DNA from: Blastomyces gilchristii SLH14081
Lineage: Eukaryota; Ascomycota; Eurotiomycetes; Onygenales; Ajellomycetaceae
Assembly (NCBI RefSeq): GCF_000003855.2
Contig: NW_003101654.1
Location: forward strand, 390,775-412,664
DNA length: 21,890 nucleotides
Direction: 5' to 3'
A program made the translations under genes and the position numbers. Positions 1 through 8,348 of this stretch are shown here, piece by piece; position 1 is the first letter of the stretch; each line of letters starts with the position of its first letter. The notes beneath the pieces were generated by a model. The model saw only the letters and a list, made by a program, of their open reading frames with translations. It was not told the origin of the DNA and did no database searches.

Positions 1-843
1 CGAACGAGGAGTATTGGCGCCGGAGCTCGGACCTGATTGGTGGGGGACATCGGTAGAAAGAACTTTCAGCTCCGGGACACTCGTGGATTCCTTCTGATCC
101 GTGAATTGAGGGGGGGGGGGAGTGCTTCCGCTTGTCTTTTGGGATGAATGCTCCGGACGAGGTTTGTCATGTACATGGAGTTTTTCCTTTGCTGCCTCCG
201 CCAGCTCTGCTTGTTCTGCTTGTTCATCCTCCTCTTCATTCTGCATAGTGATATCCATGGTCTGCGTAATATCTTTCATGAGGGAAATTTCGCCAATAAG
301 ATCAATGAAGGCACCGCCTCCAAAGATCATACTGAAAAATTCCGCGGGGTCCTCTGCGATTGTGTGTTAAATGAACCCATCTTTTAAGATGAGGCGAGCC
401 AGGTGCAAAAGGAGTACTCACCGAACCCGCTATCGGGCACCGCTTGGTCTTTACCAAACTTATCATACTGTTTTCGTAGCTGCTCATTACTTAGGACTTG
501 ATAGGCTTCGCCGATCTGGAGAAAAAATGGCGGTTAGAATAACAACACCCTTATTCGCATCATTGTGGAGGGAGGGCGTGGTAAGAGAAGCAAAGAGCAA
601 GGGGTTATTTATATGTAAGTACCGCCTGGAATCGTTCATGGGCAGTTTCATCTCCGGGATTCTTGTCTATTTGATCACTTTGAGTAAGAAGAGAGTAAAG
701 ATAAGAGGAGGGGAAAAGCAAAGCGAAATGAACTAACCCGGATGAGTGGTGATGGCTAGTTTTCTATATGCCTTTTTAATTTGTATCTCTGTCGCATTTG
801 TCGGGACGCCCAAGACATCATAGTAGGCGGTATCTGCCACCAT
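1..843 (-). CDS. J-domain co-chaperone (DnaJ / DnaJ-X family, Caj1/Djp1-like), 3' end off the window
   Basis: Four exons join in frame: 843-738, 666-623, 515-422 and 353-1, with GT-AG introns 737-667, 622-516 and 421-354. They give 199 residues and stay open at the left edge. The N-terminus, [19 protein letters not shown], followed by KKAYRKLA, is a J-domain. The HPD motif (residues 34-36) that stimulates Hsp70 ATPase is split by intron 1. [20 protein letters not shown] closes the J-domain near residue 70. From about residue 82 ([16 protein letters not shown], then [12 protein letters not shown]) it matches the C-terminal DnaJ-X domain of Caj1/Djp1-type proteins. A Glu/Gln-rich stretch follows, then a proline run encoded by 11 consecutive C. 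There is no Gly/Phe or zinc region, so it is a type III J-protein. In yeast this family serves cytosolic Hsp70 and, for Djp1, peroxisomal import; the role here is inferred. It diverges from squalene synthase. Confidence 0.9.
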
Positions 844-1616
844 ACTGAAGCGGCCAGCACCTGCAACGACGGGGCAGAGCCGATTCTTCCTTTTTAGCTG
901 CTTATTTGAGGGAAACCCTGATTGGGGGGGGGGGGGGAGAGGGTTATCAGAGGGGGGTTTGGGGGGTTATGAAGAATAGAATCCGAATAGAAAACACCAA
1001 AAGGAAGGGGGGGATATATGGATAAACTATATGCAAACAACAGCACCAATAATAAAGAGTCAAACGGGGCTCAGCAGCGACAGACAGACAAACACAGCGG
1101 AAGGGCGACTCAAAAATGGCGATAATGATTTTTGCCTGCCGAAGAATTTGTATAACTGTTTTTCTGGGGATGTCATACCAAGTTCTGCCGCCGCTTGCCT
1201 GTTTGGACTAGCTGCTTTTGAGTGGCTGAGCTTGGTTACTAAGCAGGGCCATGTGTTAGCTAACAGCCTTGTCTTCTTTTGGACCGGAATATCGGAATAA
1301 CAGTACCGCCGAAGCTCGGGCTGGCGCTTGCGGATAAAGAATAACCCGTGCTGATACGCTTTTTCTCCCACATATTATAAATCAACTAACTATTCATCCC
1401 TTAACTTTAGCAAATAAGTCGAAAATAACTATCCCCCTAAGAATTCTTCCCCCAGCCCCCCTTCTCACTTCTTCTTCTTCTTCTATGTGATATATATTGC
1501 GTTTTCCCCTCTACTCTTGTTGCTTCTCTTCTTTCAATTTCGTACCTGGATTGCTTTCGCTCTATTCTCTTCTTTTCCTCGTCGTTTTTCGTTCTCGTTC
1601 TCCCCCCGCCGCCGCC
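844..1616. promoter_or_regulatory. Divergent intergenic region between the J-protein and squalene synthase genes
   Basis: This 773-bp stretch has no convincing gene. It must contain both promoters and both 5' leaders. The side near the J-protein has long G runs (see the separate G-tract entry) plus a 7-G run near 1004-1010. The side near squalene synthase, about 1440-1610, is strongly pyrimidine-rich on the plus strand (CTTCTTCTTCTTC and TCTTTTCCTCGTCG), as is common upstream of fungal start codons. I saw no clear sterol-regulatory, TATA or heat-shock element. Open frames here (1031-1300 plus, 1060-1371 minus) match no family I recognise. Confidence 0.6.
924..966 (+). promoter_or_regulatory. 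G-quadruplex-capable G-tract cluster
   Basis: A run of 14 G (924-937) is followed within 30 bp by GGG, GGGGGG and GGGGGG, separated by short loops (AGA, TTATCAGA, TTT). This satisfies the usual four-tract rule for an intramolecular G-quadruplex on the plus strand. It lies about 80 bp upstream of the J-protein start codon, on that gene's template strand, and about 650 bp upstream of the squalene synthase start. Confidence 0.55.
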
Positions 1617-3409
1617 ATGGTTGGCTTCACAACTCTAATATATTACCTTCTACACCCTCAAGAGCTGAGGTCAATCATCCAATGGTAAGCTCCTCTGGGT
1701 GCTTCTCTCATTTCTGTCTATTCTATTCCGAAATGGTACTTTGTATACTCCCCTCCTCCTTCCAGTCCTTAGCCCTAACCGAAGCCTTCATTATGATCAC
1801 ACCATGACATCCCACTCCATTGAGCCAGCCCCCTTTAGTGCAATTTGAGAAAGGACGCCATGCATACATTAACCTCATCCTCCTATGCTAATTGATGCTG
1901 TAGGAAGGTGTGGCATAACCCCGTCCACGAGAGAGATGAGAAAAATTCGTCCGAAACGGAGAAGCAATGTTTCCATTTCCTAAAATTTACCAGCAGAAGC
2001 TTCAGCGCCGTTATTATGGAGCTGCATCCTGAACTGCTTCTCCCTGTCTGCCTGTTTTATTTGGTCCTCCGCGGTCTGGATACCATCGAGGATGACACCT
2101 CAATCCCTTTACAAACAAAGGAACCGCTTCTCCGCGACTTCCACAATATCTTGGAGAAAGATGGCTGGTCATTCAATGGCAATCGGCCCGAGGAGAAAGA
2201 CCGTGAGCTGCTGGTTCAGTTCCACAACGTCGTTACTGAATTCAAGAAGATAAAACCTGCTTACCGAACCATTATAAAAGACATCACCAAGAAAATGGGA
2301 AGTGGGATGGCGGATTATTGCAGGAGAGCCGAGTTGGACACAGCAAAGGTCAAGACTGTGAAAGAATACGATCTGTACTGTTATTACGTTGCCGGAATCG
2401 TTGGTGAGGGCCTCACAAGGCTGTTCGTGGAGGCTGGATTTGCTAACCCGGCCCTCTTGGAGCGCACTGAACTCTTTATTTCAATGGGTTTGTTTCTTCA
2501 GAAGACCAACATCATCCGTGATGTGAAAGAGGATTATGTGGACAACAGGTGCTTTTGGCCAAGGGAGATTTGGTCCAAACATGTCGACGAGTTCGAAGAC
2601 CTCTTCAAACCCGAAAACAAAGAGGCAGCCCTAAACTGTAACTCGGAAATGATTCTGAATGCTCTTGAGCACGCTGATGAATGTCTTTTCTATCTCGCTG
2701 GCCTGAAGGAACAGAGTGTCTTTAATTTCTGCGCCATCCCCCAGTCGATGGCCATCGCGACTCTTCAACTATGCTTCCGCAATGATGCCATCTTTGAGCG
2801 GAATGTCAAGATCACGAAAGGTTCCGCCTGCCACCTCATGTTCCAGTCCACTCAAAATGTTCGTGCTATTTGTGATGTTTTCCGACAATACGTTCGGAAA
2901 ATTCACAAGAAGAATACTCCCAAGGACCCTAATTTCCTAAAAATCAGTGTTGCGTGTGGGAAGGTTAGTCAGACTCTTATGTTGTTTTGTCCCCCGAATT
3001 GGCCGATTTGGTTTATGCCTAACCAATGGTCCTTTTTTCGTCACCTTCTAGGTTGAAGCATTCATCGAATCTATTTTCCCCTCCCAAACCGCTGAGTACG
3101 CCCAACGGAAGGCCAATCAGGAACCGAGCCCCGAAGAGGCAGAACAAGCTCGCCTAGAGGCCGAAGCCCGACAAGACACAATCTACATAATGTTTGCCTT
3201 GTTCGGTATTCTGGCTGTCCTTACGGGAATTATGGTATATTCACACATTTGCTCCACCACCAAAGCCTTTCTAGTCTATACACTGACGCCTCTCGCAGAT
3301 CTTTGCCGCATGGCTGATGGGAGCCCGCTTCGACCTCGCGTTCCAGCAGGTTAAGAAAGGAAGTTTTCGCCCTTCTCCGCCACCCATCTCGGGACACCAG
3401 GAGCTGTAG
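1617..3409 (+). CDS. ERG9: Squalene synthase (farnesyl-diphosphate farnesyltransferase)
   Basis: It condenses two farnesyl diphosphates through presqualene diphosphate, with NADPH, to squalene: the first committed step of ergosterol synthesis, at the ER membrane. Exons 1617-1684, 1904-2963, 3052-3234 and 3299-3409 join in frame to 473 residues. Introns are GT-AG, and intron 1 has a TGCTAAT-type branch site. The start is chosen because the Kozak context is ideal (GCCGCCATGG) and [20 protein letters not shown] matches the usual family N-terminus. [14 protein letters not shown] (first Asp-rich motif, DTIED at residues 82-86), [17 protein letters not shown], and [12 protein letters not shown] (second Asp-rich motif, DVKED at 229-233) are all intact. 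A charged linker rich in Glu/Ala/Arg (~400-418) leads to a hydrophobic C-terminal anchor (~420-446), split by intron 3. Length and all catalytic motifs are normal, so the gene looks functional. Confidence 0.97.
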
Positions 3410-3432
3410 GGTATGACGAATATGACCATTCC

Positions 3433-3469
<37 letters not shown>

Positions 3470-4281
3470 CCAATTTCGGCCAGATAAACCGCGGTGTAAT
3501 TTCTATTCCGGATATACAGATATATAACTATCACCCTAATACTTTCCGTTTGTATAATCCCTCTCAACGCCATTTTAATTAACTAACCATTCTACCATTC
3601 TATATATCCGTCTCTTCATTACCATCGTGCAACAATTCTGGGGCATATGTATATATAACCCAGACATCCAAGTTGGGAATCTGGTGTTTATTTAGCACGG
3701 ATGTCAAATTACAACCCAGTCCTTCATTCTTTGTCTGCGGTTGCGCCGAAGATGTGCTTATATCAAAAATATTCTGTCTGCATTAAGTTGCGATCGATCT
3801 GCCAGGCGTACTAGGTTCTTGTCTCACTGCTTTCTGGATTACACCAGCTTGTTGAATGGCACTTACCCATTGAAAACCGGGCGACATTGACGAAACATAT
3901 GGAATAATATATCATCTTGTCAATTACTATGGTGATAATCAGTTTTTATTAATCCTAATTTAAGTTCAACATTGAATGAATTCCTTCGCTGTTCCCAATA
4001 AAATTTAAAAGTAAACATCAATGTCAACTGTGACATAGGTTAGTCTCCTGGCTAGCCTCTTTTCCCATCCCCCGCATATTTAGTTCTATCTCGGGAAATG
4101 GAGATTGTGACCCGACGACGTCTATTTATGTATTTAAAACCAACACCGGACTACAAATCAACTATCTCCCTCCTCGCTACCCAGCCCATTCCAGTCGTTT
4201 ATTAACACTTAGTTTCGGCACGTACGCATACACCTCTATGTGATCTATATCGATCGCTATGAAATACTACCACCCTGCAGG
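3410..4281. other. Intergenic region, squalene synthase 3' side to transcription factor 5' side
   Basis: About 870 bp without a supported gene. Just after the squalene synthase stop is a pyrimidine microsatellite of TTTTC units ending in a T run (about 3431-3470), probably in the 3' UTR. The middle is moderately AT-rich, with no recognisable repeat. Near 4128-4140 TATTTATGTATTTAAAAC is a possible TATA-like element for the downstream regulator. The minus-strand frame at 3271-3573 is antisense to the end of squalene synthase and has no recognisable family. Confidence 0.5.
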
Positions 4282-6783
4282 ATGATGAGTGCGCAGTCAG
4301 AGATGCCACCGGCGGTTCTAGGCAAAGCGGGCCACAGTCCATCCCGGCTTCGTGCAGCGTCCGCATGTTTGGCCTGTAACATGAAAAAGGTATCTCTTCA
4401 CATCCTCCATTCACTATGCAATTCAAAGGCGTTCTATAAATCCTCCGGGGGAGAAGCCTAGTTTTGGATATCCCTTCGGCCTCTAACATCACCTGCAAAC
4501 CGCGTGAGCAGATTCGTTGCGTCTATCCCGAACACAGTAAAGAATGCCTGAACTGCTCCCGCAATCGCTGGGAATGCTCGTGCGTGCCTCAAACCTACCT
4601 TTACAACACATATGGTTTGTAGGGTCTTATTTGCTGATTGCTGTCTAGTCCTCGGGAACGGAAGCGAAAGCGGCGTGAGGTTACCACCACAAAGGTCAAA
4701 GAGGGTAGCCCTATTGCGAATGGGAGCCATGACATGTCTCAACCCTCGTCGCCAAAGCAGCCCGCTTGGGATTCGAAAGTGACGGGCTGGAATGCCTCTA
4801 GGCGCGTTAGCATTATCACTGGAGCTCCCCCGTCAGAAGCTGCAGAGCCTTCCCTAAGCCAAATTCCTCCCAATCCCGGTTTTTCTGCACCAACAACCAT
4901 CCTCCGTGAACCAGACAAAGCAACTCTTTACACGAACACAACGTCCAGCGTTCCTTTACCACATGTACATTCATACGATGAGAGCCCCAGCGCTTCAAGT
5001 TTTCTAGGCCGATCAGAACATCTAGGCGGTGAGGTCCCCATCAACGAAGACCAGGCAAAGTCTTACCCCGCAGTCGCGACGGAGAGTTTGACAGAGGAGG
5101 ATATTCGTGTTTTGCAGCTACAGCACGCGTTTGACTTACCACCGCGGGCTGTTAGAGAGGGCCTAATAGACACGTTCATGAAGCGCTGTGCGCCGTGGAT
5201 GCCCATTGTTGAGCGAAGCTGGCTAACTGAACGTTATGGGAACCAACCGTCATTGCTACTCCTGCAAGCGGTGTTCCTCGCGGGTAGCAGAGTGTCATCT
5301 GCTCCAGCGGTGGCAGCGTATGCTTCGCCAAACGAGTTCTACCGTCGGGCCAAGGCTTTGTTCTGGTCTGGCTATGAAAAAAATACGATCACCGTCATTA
5401 CCGCCGTACTGGTAATGCACTGGTATAACCCTGAAGGGCCGGAACATATATCTCTTAACACCAGCGGCTTCTGGAATCGCATTGGTGTCGGTCTGGCGTA
5501 TCAGATTGGATTGCATAAGGAACCTCCTCCTGGACGGAAAGCAGCCCTTCGTCGACGATTGTGGTGGACTTTATACGTGAGCGGATATCCTTTTTCTCTT
5601 TGTCCCCAAACATCCTAAATCGGGGCATTTATGTAGACACAAATGTTCCCTCGTCAATTTAAATGATAGTACGCCACAGCTAACTCGTTCCCTTGCAGGC
5701 GAGAGATTGTTTAATCTCGGCAAGTCACGGAAGGCCTCGCGCTATTAATCCTGACAACTGCGACGTCAAATCGCTTTCTAACGAAGACTTCTATGGATCA
5801 ACTGCAGACGGCCCAATGTTTATTTCATACGTAGAATTGGCCTCGCTACTAGGCGATCTAACTCAGTGCTGTTGCCGCACATATCTATCACGCCAAAAAC
5901 GTCAGTATATCGAAGGTGCGCTTTATCGTTGGACTCGAGAACTCCCTGACCATCTACATCTCTTCCGGTATGCAAGCTCAAACAATGGCACCTCCCCAAA
6001 GTTAGTACCAGCACCGTACAGCTTCGAAGCACGCCAGCTACACGTTCTGTATTTTATAATCCTCGCCATTCTCTTTCGATCAACTCCGCCTGCGAGCACA
6101 CCCTCCCCAGCAGCAGTGCTCGCGTCATCCTTCGTCGCAGGAATTTTTGAGGATTTCTTAGCTCGAGACGAAATTTGCTTCCTAGGCCCTGTATTTACCT
6201 TCTATCTTTTGGCCTCAGGAGTTGGCCTTCTTTCTTGTTTCCGCTACCCCCGCCTGTGGGCCAAGGCTGAACAGGATCTCCGCATAATATACAATTCTCA
6301 AAAAGAACTCTCAACAAGGTGGCCTTCTGCAATCGGCGGTTTAAATGCGCTACGGGGCATGAAGGAGGAGGCAAGCAAAAACCAACGATACGAGGAGACA
6401 CAGCTGATTGGGAGTCTCACCCCTGAGCAACTAACGTGCTTCAACGGCTTTCCAACGGATTTGTGTCGGCTTGGAGAAGCCATTTTGACACCCCACATTC
6501 AAGACCTATTGGATCCACGAAGACTCGACGATGACCAATTCTCACGCAGCGCCTCTGATATGATGACAGCCGGGATTTTAGCAGAGTTGAAAACGCCAAT
6601 AAGTACTCCTCGCAGACTTGGACGAGGTACCTACCCCTAGCCACCATTCCTGAGCACACCAGATGCACAGCACACGGTGGGGAAACTACGGATATCACTG
6701 ATGATATCATTTGTGGCCAATACGCAGGGATCGGCAACTGGCTGCTGAAAGATTGGGACTGGAATAGCGATATTGCTTGGTGA
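4282..6783 (+). CDS. Zn(II)2Cys6 transcription factor with fungal-specific TF domain (Ctf1-like)
   Basis: Exons 4282-4389, 4512-4579, 4649-5576, 5699-6626 and 6728-6783 join in frame to 695 residues. The binuclear zinc cluster is Cys 29, 32, 39, 48, 51 and 58 (C-X2-C-X6-C-X8-C-X2-C-X6-C), interrupted by intron 1 after NMKK. A basic tail (PRERKRKRRE) follows. The donor at 4580 is preferred because it alone gives a 69-bp intron and the right frame; a donor at 4619 would leave only 30 bp. The region from about residue 230 (LIDTFMKRCAPWMPIVERSW, SLLLLQAVFLAGSRVS, GFWNRIGVGLAYQIGLHKEP, ARDCLISASHGRPRAINPD) is the fungal_trans domain, close in style to cutinase/fatty-acid regulators. Intron 4 joins in frame to a last exon ending NWLLKDWDWNSDIAW. 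ATGs at 4285 or 4240 are alternative starts. It is a nuclear DNA-binding regulator with unknown targets. It sits next to a broken enoyl-CoA hydratase gene, which fits but does not prove a lipid role. Confidence 0.9.
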
Positions 6784-7174
6784 AAGTATGTCTGATTCCC
6801 ACACTTTGCCCATAGTATGCGTTCAAAGTAATGTGTACGAGAAAAATAAGTATAAACTCACAGCACTTAAATATTCTCTCTAGTTTGGGGATTGTTGGGT
6901 TATTTTAATCCCCGAGCACATTTCTGCTCCTTCACCGGCAAAGTGTGCTCGGCATTTCGGGACTTCGGCAAAATGCCTACCCCATAATCCGCAGAACCAG
7001 CAGGCCCCGGCACTAGTCTTTGTTTAAGAACTAAGAGGGAATGCGGGGAGGAGAAATTCAATAGCTCGGTTAATATTATTCGCTTCATCATGGCAAGCAA
7101 CAAATACTGTGTCCTGTAATTCACAGCATTCCTCTCTATTGCGCGACTGCACTCTCCAGAATATATTGGAAAAG
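6784..7174. other. Intergenic region with two adjacent stem-loops
   Basis: About 390 bp between the regulator and the hydratase remnant. CCGAGCACA (6912-6920) pairs with TGTGCTCGG (6944-6952). Immediately after it, GGCATTT (6951-6957) pairs with AAATGCC (6971-6977). The segment between about 6910 and 7015 is richer in GC than its surroundings. It could be a small foldback element or the upstream region of the hydratase gene. I recognise no gene here. Confidence 0.45.
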
Positions 7175-7489
7175 ATGACCGAGATCTCCAAGTTCCGCAC
7201 CCTCTCGCTAACCAGCCATAGCAATGTTTTCGTCATCACCATGCAGAAGGCGCCTGAAAACCGGTTAAACTCATGGTATTGTCAGGAAATCATCCGGGCC
7301 TTCCACGCGGTGCATCGCATTCTTGGTCCTGATTCTGAAGGGGCGGTGGAAGTGATGCTAAGTTCTGGTGCACTGTACGTGACCAACATACAAGTGATAG
7401 CTAATAATGTCTAATTATCCTGTTTGTAGGTACTTGAACTGGACAACGGAGCTACGAATCCTTTTGCCAACACAGATGGATTCTACCCG
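7175..7489 (+). pseudogene. Enoyl-CoA hydratase/isomerase family, broken 5' remnant
   Basis: The N-terminus starts at MTEISKFRTLSLTSHS, then FVITMQKAPENRLNSW, and continues to GPDSEGAV (7346). This resembles a fungal crotonase-fold protein of the enoyl-CoA hydratase/isomerase group (beta-oxidation-type chemistry, possibly peroxisomal). Directly after GAV the frame shifts: AKFWCT is readable only in another frame. Compared with the spacing I expect in the family, about 10 nt (I-T-K-G) are missing. A plausible GT-AG intron (7375-7429) with a CTAAT branch site then leads in frame to LELDNGATNPFANTDGFYP, which ends near 7489. The rest of the crotonase fold, including the oxyanion-hole glycines, is not found. 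The gene is therefore frameshifted and 3'-truncated. Family assignment is from recognised motifs; the exact reaction is unknown. Confidence 0.75.
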
Positions 7490-7795
7490 GTATTTTGGCC
7501 CGCTTCCAACGATTCATTCACCCTAACCGATGTTTTCTTCGTCCCGGTTTCGGACGAAAAAAAACCATTAAGGGCCTGTTCGGTGCGTCCGTACTTTTTG
7601 AACGCAATAGTGGATCTCATTAAAAATAGTGTATTTATCAATTATTAGTAGCAAGCCGGCATTGCACCACCATGCTATTCCATAATTGAGATCACTTCAC
7701 ACTGGCTTTTTTTAATTTCACATTCATCAACGCGGACACATTGAAATCATATTCTCTCAAATCTATGATTGATTTGTCTATATTTAACCATCATT
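7490..7795. other. Unassigned DNA between the hydratase remnant and the LTR element
   Basis: About 300 bp with no gene that I recognise. It replaces the missing 3' half of the hydratase. Within it, AGTGGATCTCATTA (about 7609-7622) is roughly inverted by TAATTGAGATCACT (about 7684-7697). GTGCGTCCG near 7584 is loosely mirrored by CGCGGACAC near 7731. This would fit a small decayed foldback (MITE-like) insertion, but the inverted repeats are imperfect. Confidence 0.3.
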
Positions 7796-7800
7796 ATTAG
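7796..7800. repeat. Target-site duplication of gypsy element, left copy (ATTAG)
   Basis: ATTAG sits immediately left of the LTR start TGTAACG and recurs immediately right of the other LTR at 16638-16642. A 5-bp duplication is typical of Ty3/gypsy integration and proves that both outer ends come from one insertion. Confidence 0.93.
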
Positions 7801-8334
7801 TGTAACGTGGCGGAACCGAAGCGGTGGCTAGTCGGCGGCGTCACGTAGGGGTAGTTGTTTGGGAAGCTGTATGGGTGGGCTTGACTATCTTGCTTGAATA
7901 GTGAGCTCGTAGGCTACAGGGTTATTGCGAGGATATCACAGATATGGTACTTAGTATACTAAGAAGATTGTATGAGACATGCAGTAACTCTTGTATATAT
8001 TCCAGTAGAAGAAAAATGAATCACTGGCTCCTTTGATGGGGAGCCAGCATCTAGCTATTCTATATAGACAATGGGTGGATACCCTCCTCTCATTCCACAA
8101 GCAAGGATAGCCGGAGCAATACCTCAGCGGCATCTCATTGCCAAGGAAGAGTAATCTGCTAACCTCATATAGAAGCGGGGTTCTCATATCCATCAATCAG
8201 ATCTTTCTATGATATATTCAAATGATGTCATAGAGTGATTGAAAACTGGTTCAGATGAGATGAAATTATTCACATAAAAGCAATGAGCTGTGTGAAACTT
8301 GTAACAGAGTCTTGATATGACTGAGAGTGTGATA
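7801..8334 (-). repeat. 3' LTR of gypsy element 1 (left copy)
   Basis: It aligns along its whole length with 16105-16637. It starts TGTAACGTGG and ends GTGTGATA, where the other copy has GCGTGACA, so the expected TG...CA ends are recovered. The left ~380 bp keep CG, CC and GG; the right ~150 bp are mutated to GC-poor sequence. The opposite holds in the other copy. Confidence 0.93.
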
Positions 8335-8337
8335 ATG

Positions 8338-8348
8338 TTCTTCTCTTT
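8338..8348 (-). promoter_or_regulatory. Polypurine tract of gypsy element 1
   Basis: On the minus strand this reads AAAGAGAAGAA, ending three bases before the 3' LTR. That is where plus-strand DNA synthesis is primed in LTR elements. It agrees with the minus orientation derived from the coding domains. Confidence 0.6.

Noticed and set aside
371..736. 121-residue plus-strand open frame
   Set aside because: It is antisense to the J-protein exons 2-3 and their introns, which are supported by a clear J-domain.
1060..1371. 103-residue minus-strand and 89-residue plus-strand open frames in the J-protein/squalene synthase intergenic region
   Set aside because: They overlap on opposite strands and match no family I recognise. 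The sequence is better explained as promoters and leaders.
3271..3573. 100-residue minus-strand open frame
   Set aside because: Antisense to the squalene synthase last exon and 3' UTR; its Lys-rich part is just the T/C microsatellite read backwards.
4615..4648. Transcription factor intron 2 with donor at 4615 or 4619
   Set aside because: 4615 gives the wrong frame and 4619 gives only a 30-bp intron; donor 4580 gives the right frame, a 69-bp intron and a branch site.
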